From positions 1 through 64,000 of the forward strand of contig DATGLE010000144.1 of the NCBI GenBank assembly GCA_035294325.1: a DNA stretch of 64,000 nucleotides. The letters run 5' to 3'. This document shows, piece by piece, positions 9,987-18,411 of the stretch (positions within the stretch are counted from its first letter, which is position 1; each line of letters begins with the position of its first letter). Source of the stretch: DATGLE01 sp035294325 (GTDB lineage Bacteria > Chloroflexota > Ktedonobacteria > Ktedonobacterales > Ktedonobacteraceae). Made by a program: the position numbers and the translations under genes. The notes under the pieces are model-generated. The model saw only the letters and a list, made by a program, of their open reading frames with translations. It was not told the origin of the DNA and did not search any database.

Positions 9987-10874
9987 TTGATCCCAGGTTC
10001 TTTTGATTACGTTGTGGCGAACAGCGTCCCGGAAGCTGTCGCCCTCCTGCAACAGCACGGCGATGACGCCAAGATCCTCGCGGGAGGTCACAGCCTCATT
10101 CCCCTGTTACGCTTTCGCCTCGCTGCCCCGGCGGTACTGATCGATATTAACCGCATCTCCGAGCTGGAGTACATCCAGGAATCTGACGGGGTGCTGCATA
10201 TCGGCGCCCTGACGCGCGAGGCCGCGCTGGATGATTCCGAACTCATTGGCGAGCGCTATCCTATCTTACGCGATACCGCGTCCGGCGTGGCGGATCCCGT
10301 GGTGCGCAACTGGGCCACGGTTGGCGGCAATCTGGCCCATGCCGATCCCGCCAACGATCACCCCGCGACGATGCTCGCACTCGGTGCCAGCGTCGTCGCC
10401 GAGGGATCTGGCGGCAGGCGCGTCATTCCCATTGACGAGTTCTTCACCGATGCGCCTTTTGAAACCGCGCTGCATGCGGATGAAATCCTGGTAGAGATTC
10501 GCATTCCGGCTCCCGGCGAGCGCAGCGGCGGCGCCTATTGCAAGCTTGAGCGCAAGGTGGGCGATTATGCCATCGCCGGCGTCGCTGCCTGTGTCACGCT
10601 CGATGCGAACGGGCTGGTAACGCGAGCCGGCATCGGCCTGACGAATGTCGGATCGCATCCGATCAAGGCGCGCGCCGCCGAGCAGGCGCTGATAGGCAAA
10701 CCGCTGGACGAGGCTAATATCCAGCATGCAGCCGATCTTGCCGCCGCAGCCGCGCAGCCGACAAGCGATATACGCGGCCCGGCGGAGTACAAACGCGCCA
10801 TGGTGCATACACTCTGCGTCCGCGCCCTGCGCCGGGCGCTGGCGCGCGCGACAGGAGCCACGGAGGGGAGATAA
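9987..10874 (+). CDS. coxM: Aerobic carbon monoxide dehydrogenase, medium (FAD) subunit
   Basis: Carries FAD and passes electrons from the CoxS iron-sulfur clusters to the respiratory chain. The frame is open from 9912, but a TTG at 9987 preceded at 6 bases by GGAGGT gives MIPGSFDYVVA, the normal start of CoxM, and a 295-residue product. The FAD-binding motifs AGGHSLIPLLRFRLA (about 32-46) and TVGGNLAHADPANDHPA (about 111-127) are intact. It is first in the order coxM-coxS-coxL, the order of the classical form I clusters, and is 2 bases from coxS. Confidence 0.95.
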   Translation: MIPGSFDYVVANSVPEAVALLQQHGDDAKILAGGHSLIPLLRFRLAAPAVLIDINRISELEYIQESDGVLHIGALTREAALDDSELIGERYPILRDTASGVADPVVRNWATVGGNLAHADPANDHPATMLALGASVVAEGSGGRRVIPIDEFFTDAPFETALHADEILVEIRIPAPGERSGGAYCKLERKVGDYAIAGVAACVTLDANGLVTRAGIGLTNVGSHPIKARAAEQALIGKPLDEANIQHAADLAAAAAQPTSDIRGPAEYKRAMVHTLCVRALRRALARATGATEGR

Positions 10875-10876
10875 TT

Positions 10877-11389
10877 ATGAGCAAGCATCACATCAGTGTT
10901 ACTATCAACGGCACCGTCTACGAGGACGATGTTGACTCGCGCACACTGCTCGTTCACTGGATTCGCGATGGCCTGCACCTGACCGGCACACATATCGGCT
11001 GCGACACCAGTTCCTGCGGCGCGTGCACGATCCTGGTTGATGGCAGGGCTACCAAGTCCTGCACCATGTTCGCTGTGCAGGCCAATGGGCGCGAGATCAT
11101 GACCGTCGAGGGACTCGAAAAGGACGGCAAGCTGCATCCCATTCAGGAGGGATTTCACCAGGAGCACGCGCTCCAGTGCGGCTATTGCACGCCCGGCATG
11201 ATGATGGCCGGCGTGGCCCTTTTGCAGCGCAATCCCCATCCCAGCGAGCGCGATATCCGCGTCGGTATCTCGGGCAATCTCTGCCGCTGCACCGGTTATG
11301 TCAATATAGTTAAGGCAATTCAGTACGCGGCGGAGAAGATGCGCGCATCTGAACAGGTCCCGGTCAGCGCCGGGGAAGGGGGCGAATAA
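10877..11389 (+). CDS. coxS: Aerobic carbon monoxide dehydrogenase, small [2Fe-2S] subunit
   Basis: Holds two [2Fe-2S] clusters that link the molybdenum site to FAD. It has 170 residues, the usual size. C42, C47, C50 and C62 form the plant-ferredoxin-type cluster (GCDTSSCGACTILVDG). C101, C104, C136 and C138 form the second cluster (QCGYCTPGMMM and GNLCRCTGY). The stop codon overlaps the coxL start by one base (TAATG), so the subunits are translationally coupled. Confidence 0.96.
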   Translation: MSKHHISVTINGTVYEDDVDSRTLLVHWIRDGLHLTGTHIGCDTSSCGACTILVDGRATKSCTMFAVQANGREIMTVEGLEKDGKLHPIQEGFHQEHALQCGYCTPGMMMAGVALLQRNPHPSERDIRVGISGNLCRCTGYVNIVKAIQYAAEKMRASEQVPVSAGEGGE

Positions 11390-13758
11390 TGGCGAGCGAA
11401 GTTCATACCCATCATGGCCTGGGAGAAGCCTACAAGCGCAAGGAGGACGCCCGCTTCATTCGCGGGCAGGGCAACTACGTTGACGACGTACAATTGCCCG
11501 GCATGCTCTATGGCGATATTGTGCGCAGTCCCTATGCCCATGCCTTGATTAAGAATATCGATACCAGCAATGCCCTCAAGGTGCCGGGCGTGCTGGCGGT
11601 GATTACCGGCAAGGATCTGGATGCCGCCGGGCTGGCCTGGATGCCAACGCTCTCCGGTGATACCGAGGCCGTGCTGGCGCTTGATCGTGTGCATTATCAG
11701 ATGCAGGAGGTAGCCTTCGTCGTCGCCACCAGCCGCTACGCCGCTGCCGATGGTGTCGCCGCCGTCGAGGTAGACTACGAGCCGCTGCCGGTTGTCGTCG
11801 ATCCCAAAAAAGCGCTCGACCCCGACGCACCCCTGCTGCGCCCCGATAAAAAGGACAGGCAGCCAACGAACCAGATCTATCACTGGGAGACCGGGGACCG
11901 CGCCGCCACCGATGCCGCCTTCGCCGAAGCGCAGGCCAGCGGCGTCATCGTCAGCCAGGATGTCTATATCCCGCGCATCCATCCCGCGCCGATTGAGACC
12001 TGCGGCTGCGTCGCCGACTATCACAGCGCCACCGGCAAGCTCACCGTCTGGATGACTTCACAGGCGCCTCACGCGCACCGCACTCTCTTCGCCATCGTCT
12101 CCGGCCTGCCGGAGCATCGCATTCGCATCATCTCACCGGATGTTGGCGGCGGCTTCGGCAACAAAGTGCCGATCTATCCGGGCTATGTTTGCGCCGTCGT
12201 GGCCTCGCTCAAGACCGGCAAGCCCGTGAAGTGGATCGAGGACCGTTCCGAGAATCTGGCGAGCACGGGATTCGCGCGCGATTATCATATCCATGCAGAG
12301 ATTGCCGCCGACAAGGACGGGACGGTGAAGGCGCTGCGCGTACATACGCTGGCCGATCATGGCGCCTTTGACGCGGCGGCCCAGCCGACGAAGTTCCCCG
12401 CCGGCCTCTTCCATATCTGCACCGGCTCGTATGACTTCAAGCATGCCTTTGTCGATGTAGATGCCGTGCATACCAACAAGGCTCCCGGCGGCATTGCCTA
12501 TCGCTGCTCGTTCCGTGTCACCGAGGCTTCGTACCTGATTGAGCGCATGATGGACACCCTTGCGCACAATCTTGGCAAGGATCCGGCCTGGATACGTATG
12601 CACAACTTCATCAAGCCGGAGGCGTTCCCCTATCGTTCCGCGCTCAACTGGACGTATGATAGCGGCAACTACGAAGGCGCGCTGCGGCTGGCGATGGAGA
12701 AGATCGATTATGATGCGCTGCGCCGCGAACAGGCCGAGAAGCGCGCACGCGGCGAACTGATGGGCATTGGCATCTCGTCGTTCACCGAGATCGTCGGCGC
12801 CGGACCCGGCAAGCACTTCGACATCGCTGGCATTCAGATGTTCGATAGCTGCGAGATTCGTGTCCATCCCACCGGCAAAGTGCTGGCGCGCATCGGCGTG
12901 CAGACGCAGGGCCAGGGCCACGAAACGACCTTCGCGCAGATTATTGCCGCCGAACTGGGTATGTCGCCCGATGATGTCGATGTCGAGCACGGCGACACCG
13001 ATACCGCGCCGTATGGCCTGGGCACCTACGCCAGTCGCAGCACGCCTGTCGCGGGCGCTGCCACGGCCCTCGCAGCACGCAAGGTACGCGATAAGGCTAA
13101 AAAGATCGCCGCTTACCTGCTCGAAGTCGGCGAGGACGATCTGGAGTGGGAGCCGGGGCGCTTCTATGTCAAGGGTTCGCCGGGCAAAGGCAAGACTATA
13201 CAGGAACTGGCCTTCGCCGCCTATACCAACTGCCCGCCGTTCCTGGAGCCGGGACTGGAGGCCGTGAACTACTACGATCCGCCCAACCTTACCTATCCCT
13301 TCGGCAGTTATATCTGTGTAGTAGATATCGACCGGGGCACAGGCGAGGTACATATCCGGCGCTTCGTGGCCGTGGACGACTGCGGCACGGTCATCAACCC
13401 GATGGTGGTCGAGGGGCAGATCCATGGCGGACTGACGCAGGGCCTCGCACCCGCGCTGTACGAGGAATTGTCATACGATGAAAATGGCAACGTCCTCGGC
13501 GGGAACTTCCAGGACTACCTGATTCCGACAGCGATGGAAACGCCATCCTGGGAGTTGGGCAGGACCGTCACGCCGTCTCCGCATCACCCGATTGGGGCCA
13601 AAGGTGTAGGCGAATCGCCCACCGTTGGCGCGCCCCAGGCCATCGTAAATGCCGTCGTGGACGCGCTCGCTCATGTGGGTGTGCGCCATATCGATATACC
13701 TATCACCCCCTGGAAGGTGTGGAATATCCTCAAGGAAAAGGGCCTGGCGGTGGATTAG
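11389..13758 (+). CDS. coxL: Form I aerobic carbon monoxide dehydrogenase, large (molybdenum-copper) subunit
   Basis: Catalytic subunit that oxidises CO to CO2 at a Cu-S-Mo site bearing molybdopterin cytosine dinucleotide. It has 789 residues. The active-site loop AYRCSFR at 370-376 is the form I signature, and C373 is the copper-ligand cysteine. This loop separates true CO dehydrogenases from form II-like and other xanthine-oxidase-family hydroxylases. DVGGGFGNKV (251-260) and the C-terminal GAKGVGESPT with the catalytic glutamate are present. No signal peptide is seen, so the enzyme is placed on the cytoplasmic side of the membrane. It is followed by the maturation gene XdhC/YHS. Confidence 0.97.
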   Translation: MASEVHTHHGLGEAYKRKEDARFIRGQGNYVDDVQLPGMLYGDIVRSPYAHALIKNIDTSNALKVPGVLAVITGKDLDAAGLAWMPTLSGDTEAVLALDRVHYQMQEVAFVVATSRYAAADGVAAVEVDYEPLPVVVDPKKALDPDAPLLRPDKKDRQPTNQIYHWETGDRAATDAAFAEAQASGVIVSQDVYIPRIHPAPIETCGCVADYHSATGKLTVWMTSQAPHAHRTLFAIVSGLPEHRIRIISPDVGGGFGNKVPIYPGYVCAVVASLKTGKPVKWIEDRSENLASTGFARDYHIHAEIAADKDGTVKALRVHTLADHGAFDAAAQPTKFPAGLFHICTGSYDFKHAFVDVDAVHTNKAPGGIAYRCSFRVTEASYLIERMMDTLAHNLGKDPAWIRMHNFIKPEAFPYRSALNWTYDSGNYEGALRLAMEKIDYDALRREQAEKRARGELMGIGISSFTEIVGAGPGKHFDIAGIQMFDSCEIRVHPTGKVLARIGVQTQGQGHETTFAQIIAAELGMSPDDVDVEHGDTDTAPYGLGTYASRSTPVAGAATALAARKVRDKAKKIAAYLLEVGEDDLEWEPGRFYVKGSPGKGKTIQELAFAAYTNCPPFLEPGLEAVNYYDPPNLTYPFGSYICVVDIDRGTGEVHIRRFVAVDDCGTVINPMVVEGQIHGGLTQGLAPALYEELSYDENGNVLGGNFQDYLIPTAMETPSWELGRTVTPSPHHPIGAKGVGESPTVGAPQAIVNAVVDALAHVGVRHIDIPITPWKVWNILKEKGLAVD

Positions 13759-13876
13759 CGCGATGATTCGCCAGGGGCCGGATTGATCCGCCTGCCAGAT
13801 GGGGTGAAGCGGCTCCAGATGGGGAGGGATCGATCCAGCCCCTGGCAGATTTGAATCCTACCGGGGGAGAGTTCCC

Positions 13877-14857
13877 ATGTCGCATACATGGTTGGATCTG
13901 GCATATCGTCTGGAACAGGCCGGGGAGCCGTTTGTGCTCGCGACGGTGGTGTGGTGCGAGCGGCCAACCTCGGCCAAACCGGGCGCCTGTGCGATTATCC
14001 AGAAGGATGGGCAATTGACGGGCTGGATTGGCGGCAGTTGCTCCCAGCCCGTCGTCGTGCGCGAGAGCCTGCGCATCCTGCGCGAGGGCGGCGACCCCTG
14101 CCTGCTGCGCCTGGGGTCGCCCGAGAGCGAAGCGGACGATACGCGCATGGCGCGCGGCGAGATGCTGGTTTTTCCCATGACCTGTGCCAGCGGGGGAGCG
14201 CTGGATGTCTTTCTGGAGCCACATTTGCCGCAGCCTCGCCTGCTGTTGATCGGCAATTCGCCGGTGATCGCTGCCCTGGCGCAGTTAGCGCCCGCGCTCG
14301 ATTTCGCTATCACACAGACCGATCAGGCTGATTTGAGCCAGGCGCATATCGACGAACGCACGTATATCCTGGTGGCGACGCACGGACAATACGACGAGGA
14401 CGCGCTGGCGCAGGCGTTACCCGGCCCGGCCGCTTATGTGGGCATGGTCGGCAGCCGCAGGCGCGCGGAGGCATGCCGTGCCTACCTGCGCTCGATGGGT
14501 ATGGCAGAGCAGCATGTGATGCGGCTCAAAGCGCCCGCCGGCCTTGATATCGGGGCCATTACTCCTCAAGAGATCGCCGCGAGCATCCTGGCCGAACTGG
14601 TGCAGGTGCGGCGGCGTGGAATGCAGCCCGGCTCCGGCGATGCGAGGGCAGAAGCGGCCGTCCGTCCGTCTGATGGCGCCGAATCTGGCGTCCCTGCTGA
14701 TGAGAAAACGGCTCGCGATCCCGTTTGTGGTATGATAGTAGAAATAGCCAGCGCCCGGCAGCGCAGCACCTATAACGGTCAGGTTTTCTATTTCTGCTGC
14801 CCTGCCTGCAAGCGGCTATTCGAAAGCGATCCGCCGCACTATCTCATGCAGCATTAG
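13877..14857 (+). CDS. XdhC/CoxF-family maturation factor fused to a C-terminal YHS domain
   Basis: 326 residues. The XdhC/CoxI N-terminal domain (about 1-90) has GGSCSQPVV, whose cysteine is conserved in the family. The XdhC C-terminal Rossmann-type domain (about 110-245) has LLLIGNSPVIAALAQLA and GMVGSRRRAEACR. After a low-complexity linker, a YHS domain (about 275-326) shows DPVCGM and YFCCPACKRLFE. Family members insert or sulfurate the molybdenum cofactor of CO dehydrogenase and xanthine dehydrogenase. YHS domains are small Cys-containing modules thought to bind metal and occur on copper transporters. The fusion suggests, as inference, delivery of copper or sulfur to the Cu-Mo site of CoxL. 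It starts 118 bases after coxL. Confidence 0.85.
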   Translation: MSHTWLDLAYRLEQAGEPFVLATVVWCERPTSAKPGACAIIQKDGQLTGWIGGSCSQPVVVRESLRILREGGDPCLLRLGSPESEADDTRMARGEMLVFPMTCASGGALDVFLEPHLPQPRLLLIGNSPVIAALAQLAPALDFAITQTDQADLSQAHIDERTYILVATHGQYDEDALAQALPGPAAYVGMVGSRRRAEACRAYLRSMGMAEQHVMRLKAPAGLDIGAITPQEIAASILAELVQVRRRGMQPGSGDARAEAAVRPSDGAESGVPADEKTARDPVCGMIVEIASARQRSTYNGQVFYFCCPACKRLFESDPPHYLMQH

Positions 14858-15041
14858 AGTGCGCCCGATTCGCAGCGTTCTCGTCCTCTCTTGCTGGACG
14901 GTCCTGCGGCTCCGCCGCACATAGGATCTCGTTGGTGGTGTGAGAACAGGCACTTCGCGCCTGTTCTCACACCACCAACGAGATAAGGCGAGCGCCGCAG
15001 GCGCGAGCAAACGTGGGCGCTGGCAATCTGACACACTCATA
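14856..15041. repeat. Hairpin MITE-like repeat, copy d (most complete)
   Basis: Left terminal motif GAGTGCGCCCGATTCGCAG starts right after the TA of the upstream stop codon (14855-14856). The right terminal motif, AATCTGACACACTCA, ends at another TA (15040-15041). Inside lie a GTTCTCGTCC-GCTGG-CGGCTCCGCCGC left half, a palindrome at 14926-14984 (26-bp arms, core GAACAGGC/GCCTGTTC) and the GGCGAGCGCCGCAGGCGC right box. Total length is about 184 bp. It lies between the XdhC/YHS gene and coxG. Its right end is only about 20 bases before the coxG ATG. Confidence 0.88.
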
Positions 15042-15059
15042 GAAAGGTAGATATACTAT

Positions 15060-15524
15060 ATGGATTTTTCAGGTAGTCAGACGATTGCGGCCCCGATTGA
15101 AAAGGTATGGACCTATCTGGTAGATGTGAATAAGGTCGCGACCTGCGCCCCCGGTTTTCAGAGCCTTGAAGCGCTGGGCGATGAGCATTGGAAGGCTATC
15201 GTCTCGGTGGGCGTCGGCCCGGTGAAGGCGAAGTTTACGATGGATGTCACGCGCCCGGAAATGCGGGAGCCAGAACTGATGGTCGTGAAGGCGCGTGGCA
15301 AGGCGCCGGGCAGCGCCGTTGAGATGGAAGGAAGGATGAATCTCTCCTCCGTTGATGCCGATCAGACGAAGATGGACTGGACCGCGCATGTGGTCGTGAG
15401 CGGAACTATTGCCAGCGTTGGTGCGCGCCTGCTCTCCGGCACCGCCGAAAAGCTCACCGGCCAGTTTTTTGATTGCCTCAAACAAAAGTTGCAGGCTCCC
15501 GACGCCGCCGGGGCAGGGAGTTAA
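15060..15524 (+). CDS. coxG: CoxG-like SRPBCC protein
   Basis: 154 residues of the CO dehydrogenase subunit G family, a START/SRPBCC helix-grip fold. The start MDFSGSQTIAAPIEKVWTYL and the GPVKAKFTMDV stretch are typical. In the characterised proteobacterial system CoxG is needed to recruit CO dehydrogenase to the cytoplasmic membrane. That role is transferred here from the family and from the operon position. The ATG is preceded by GAAAGG, immediately downstream of a hairpin repeat. It is followed 5 bases later by a methyltransferase gene. Confidence 0.9.
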   Translation: MDFSGSQTIAAPIEKVWTYLVDVNKVATCAPGFQSLEALGDEHWKAIVSVGVGPVKAKFTMDVTRPEMREPELMVVKARGKAPGSAVEMEGRMNLSSVDADQTKMDWTAHVVVSGTIASVGARLLSGTAEKLTGQFFDCLKQKLQAPDAAGAGS

Positions 15525-15529
15525 GCGCC

Positions 15530-16357
15530 GTGCAGAGCGCCGCCGAACGCTGGAGAGAACTGATCGACGCGCGAGCGCGGCAGATGGACGCCGCCTACGC
15601 GCGCCTGGGCCGTAGCAGCGCGGATTTCTGGGATCGCCGGGCGCGCGGCTTTCATCGCGCCACAAAAGATACCATTGCTACCGATCCACTCTTCCTGAGA
15701 TTGCGCGAGGCAGTGACCTCCCGGACCAGCGTACTCGATGTTGGAGCGGGAACGGGGCGCTTTTCCCTGGCGCTCGCCCCGCTGGCGCGGCATGTTACAG
15801 CCGTTGAGCCGAACGCCGCTATGCTCCAATATTTGCGCCAGGATGTCGCGGCGCAAGGGTTCGCCAACGTCACCTTTATTCCCACGACGTGGCAGGAAGC
15901 GCCCGCCGATCTGCGCGCCGATATCGTCATCTGTAGCCACGTCCTCTATCCCATCAGGGAAATCGAGTCGTTCATCGCCCGGCTAGATGCCGCGACGCTG
16001 CGCACCTGCTACCTCTACATGCGCGCCACCCACTTCGACGCCCTGACGGCTCATCTCTGGCAACATTTCCACGGCGATGAGCGCTGCCTGCCGCCCGGCT
16101 ATATCCACGCGCTCGACGTGCTCTACGACATGGGTATCTATGCCAATGTAGAGGTTGTGAAGTCGCCTCAAAGCCTGCTTTTCCCTTCGCTCGACGACGC
16201 CGTAGCCGCACTGGCGGAGCAGCTTATCCTTCCCGACGATCAAAAGACACGCGATGAACTGCGCGCACTGCTCGCTGGCTGGCTCATAGAGCGTGATGGC
16301 ATGCTGCGCCCGCCCGGCGATGACCTGGTGTGCGCGATTGTATCGTGGGGACGTTAA
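15530..16357 (+). CDS. Class I SAM-dependent methyltransferase in the cox cluster
   Basis: About 275 residues from a GTG at 15530, five bases after the coxG stop and preceded by GGCAGGGAG. The frame stays open back to 15473 inside coxG, but the overlap makes that start unlikely. The SAM-binding loop VLDVGAGTGRFSLALAPLA and the acidic AVEPNAAM that follows are clear. A later IVICSHVLYP stretch corresponds to motif IV. The substrate is unknown. It is transcribed with cox genes, but I know of no established role for such an enzyme in CO oxidation. The 18-bp stem-loop at 16363-16402 closes the operon. Confidence 0.8.
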   Translation: MQSAAERWRELIDARARQMDAAYARLGRSSADFWDRRARGFHRATKDTIATDPLFLRLREAVTSRTSVLDVGAGTGRFSLALAPLARHVTAVEPNAAMLQYLRQDVAAQGFANVTFIPTTWQEAPADLRADIVICSHVLYPIREIESFIARLDAATLRTCYLYMRATHFDALTAHLWQHFHGDERCLPPGYIHALDVLYDMGIYANVEVVKSPQSLLFPSLDDAVAALAEQLILPDDQKTRDELRALLAGWLIERDGMLRPPGDDLVCAIVSWGR

Positions 16358-16362
16358 AACAG

Positions 16363-16402
16363 AAACGCGGTCTTGTGTACGGAAGTATACAAGGCCGCGT
16401 TT
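16363..16402. terminator. Bidirectional stem-loop between convergent genes
   Basis: Arms AAACGCGGTCTTGTGTAC and GTATACAAGGCCGCGTTT pair over 18 bases with a mispair or two around a GGAA loop. A-rich bases on the left and TTTATT on the right act as short U-tracts for both directions. It ends the cox operon on the plus strand and the CoxG-like gene on the minus strand. Confidence 0.7.
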
Positions 16403-16430
16403 ATTCCTGGATTTTTGGCTGCAATAATGG

Positions 16431-16871
16431 CTAGACGATAGCCTTATCGAGATTCTTGAAGAACGAGCCGAGCGAGTTATTGGTAATGCCGCGTCCGATA
16501 GGATTGTCGGCGACAGAGATGGGGCCTTCGAGGTCAGCGTTGGCATTATAGGTGAGCAGGGTGCCATCTGGCTCATCGGAGAGATTGATCTGGCTCACAG
16601 CCTTGACCGAGCCGCCGGTGCCTTTGCGCTGCACATGAAGCTCAATATAATTGGGAGCCTGAGCGTTCGCGATATTAATGATAACTCCGTAAGGCCCTTT
16701 CAGCCCCGGAAGAGGAGTGGTAATATTCGCTTTGATGCGGCTATTATCCAGATATTCAACCGAATTGCAGCCAGGGATGCAATCCTTCAAGATCTGGGGG
16801 TTAAGAATAGCGTTAAAAACCTGTGTACGCGGAGCCTTAAATTTGTGTGAACCACTGAGTTTCATACACAT
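16431..16871 (-). CDS. Second CoxG-like SRPBCC family protein
   Basis: 146 residues (or 144 from the second ATG at 16865). It begins MKLSGSHKFKAPRTQVFNAI and has LKDCIPGCNSVEYL, the CIPG motif typical of the CoxG branch of SRPBCC proteins, then a beta-rich body. It faces the cox operon across a shared terminator. It is a paralogue of coxG with limited sequence similarity. A membrane-anchoring or lipid-binding function is inferred from the family only. Codon use is more AT-rich than the cox genes. Confidence 0.8.
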   Translation of the reverse strand: MCMKLSGSHKFKAPRTQVFNAILNPQILKDCIPGCNSVEYLDNSRIKANITTPLPGLKGPYGVIINIANAQAPNYIELHVQRKGTGGSVKAVSQINLSDEPDGTLLTYNANADLEGPISVADNPIGRGITNNSLGSFFKNLDKAIV

Positions 16872-17044
16872 TACCTTCCTTACATCAGCAAAATAACCGG
16901 TGCTCCAGATAGAGAGGAGCGAGATGAGATTTATTCTGGCTGATCTTGTGCGATCAGGTCCCCATTGTACAGATTCCTTGTTGTACTTGCAATATTTTCG
17001 AGATCACGCTTGCCAAAATTCCTATGCATAGAGCGGAGAAGATA

Positions 17045-17833
17045 GCTAAATAAAGCGGCGAAACTTATGCGGCTAATCCGGCAGCCCGACAAACGAGATC
17101 AGGAACAGCAGCCATGTCACGAAAGAAGGAGGACACAGCTTCCAGGAGCTGTTCCATGCTCTGGAACAAATGGTTATGAGTGATCTTGCGACGCAAATGC
17201 TTCCAGAAGCGCTCCACCGGATTGAGCTTGGGCGAATAGGTGGGCAAGCAGACCAGTTCCACCTCGTCCTGATGCTCAGCCAGAAAGGCTTGCACGGGCC
17301 TGGCACAGTGAATGCGGTAATTATCCACCAGCGCATACTTTTTGCGAACCGGTTGACCAGCATCTGGCTCGATCAATTGGGAGAGCACCGAGCAGAACAA
17401 GGCGTTATCCTTGTGATCGCTGGTGGCCCAATGCAGCTTGCCACACCCCCAATGGATCAGCCCTGCTCCGTACTGCTTTTTGTTCTGACGGGGAGTGTCA
17501 ATTTTGCGCTGCTGTCCCACTTTGCTCCACCAGCGCATCACGCCAGGAAGCAAGGCCAGATCGACCTCATCTTCATAATACAGGTCGATTTCCCCGGCTT
17601 GAGCTTGCCTTTGCAACTCCTGCAAGCGAGCCGCTTTCTGCTCGTATTCTGGGTCAGGGCTGCTAACCAAGAGGACCGGACGTTGCCCGCTGGAGCCTGC
17701 TCGGTGCAGGGTGCGACGCACGCAGCTTTCGCTCACTACCGGACCAGTTTACTCTTTGAGGGCCAACGCCAACAACTCGGCGATCCAGTCATTTTACCAG
17801 ATTTCCCGCAGTTGTTTCGCCGCTTTATTTAGT
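17045..17833 (-). mobile_element. Internally deleted IS630-family insertion sequence
   Basis: Perfect 19-base terminal inverted repeats, CTAAATAAAGCGGCGAAAC at 17046-17064 and its complement at 17814-17832, bound a 789-base element. TA dinucleotides sit just outside both ends (17043-17044 and 17834-17835), the target duplication expected of IS630/Tc1-mariner. A complete IS630 element is usually about 1.0-1.2 kb. Here the DNA for the N-terminal DNA-binding part of the transposase is missing or degraded, while the catalytic domain is intact. Confidence 0.85.
17065..17736 (-). pseudogene. IS630-family transposase, N-terminally truncated
   Basis: 223 residues from a GTG. DDE catalytic triad: the first Asp in YYEDEVD, the second in ALVDNYRIH, and the Glu in LNPVERFWKHLRRKIT. 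The YSPKLNPVERFWKHLR block is the IS630 signature. In the same frame upstream, residues that look like transposase (KQLREIW and IAELLALALKE) are broken by two TAA stops, and the helix-turn-helix domain of a complete enzyme is absent. It is therefore probably inactive alone, though the intact ends could be used by a full-length enzyme in trans. Confidence 0.85.
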
Positions 17834-18008
17834 TACACCCCACCTGGATGATCCTGGGCTGGCACAGCTTCTCGGCTGCACCGTCGAGGCTCTCGTACAT
17901 CTCAAGCTGGACCGGCTTGCACATCCGGTCAAGTACGAGGATATTGAGCATCTCACCGTCCATGCTTATGCGGAAGCAGTGCAGCTTTCACCCCTCCTCA
18001 ACCAATGA
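17832..18008 (+). pseudogene. Possible gene remnant next to the IS630 end
   Basis: A plus-strand frame directly outside the right IS end reads about 55 plausible residues (PGLAQLLGCTVEALVHLKL, then YEDIEHLTVHAYAEAVQL) to a TGA at 18006-18008, with no start codon of its own. It resembles the tail of a small cytoplasmic protein that lost its 5' part, perhaps through the IS insertion. I do not recognise the family. The rest of the gap to 18225 holds no convincing gene. Confidence 0.25.
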
Positions 18009-18225
18009 TGAAGCGGTAGAACCGTGATGATGCCTCCTGATGGCGGGAGAGCCAGAGTGTAGCAAAAGTGGTGAACACTGGCGACCAGCAGCGGTGTGAG
18101 ACGAACATTTGCCGGAAGGCTCCGGGCGTCGAATGGCTGTGGCAGGCGGGATTTCCCTGTACGAACTGACGGTATTCTGCTATACTGGAAAGCGTATTTT
18201 TACTGCTTCTGGCAAATATATTAAG

Positions 18226-18399
18226 AGAGTGTCCGAGGCTCACTGCTCTCGCCGGGCGGTGGTGCGGCTCCACTGCACCCGGGGATCTCCAGGATAGTGT
18301 GAGCCAATGCGCTTCGCGCATTGGCTCACACTATCCTGGAGATCCGGCGAGCGCCGCAGGTGCGAGCCTGCTATGGGGCAGCAAATCAGACACACTCTA
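18226..18399. repeat. Hairpin MITE-like repeat, copy e
   Basis: Left terminus AGAGTGTCCGAGG and right terminus AATCAGACACACTCT, about 173 bp apart, with TA dinucleotides at or next to both ends. The inner left part is GCTCTCGCCGGG-GGTGCGGCTCCACTGCACC. The palindrome is 18283-18345 (30-bp arms, loop TTC, core GCCAATGCGC/GCGCATTGGC) and the right box is GGCGAGCGCCGCAGGTGC. The right end runs directly into the AGGAG ribosome-binding site of the SHMT gene. Confidence 0.88.
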
Positions 18400-18411
18400 A
18401 GGAGAGACGCT

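Noticed and set aside
17998..18321. Minus-strand ORF across the region between the IS630 and the SHMT gene
   Set aside because: Its start lies inside the palindrome of repeat copy e and the product has no recognisable pattern.
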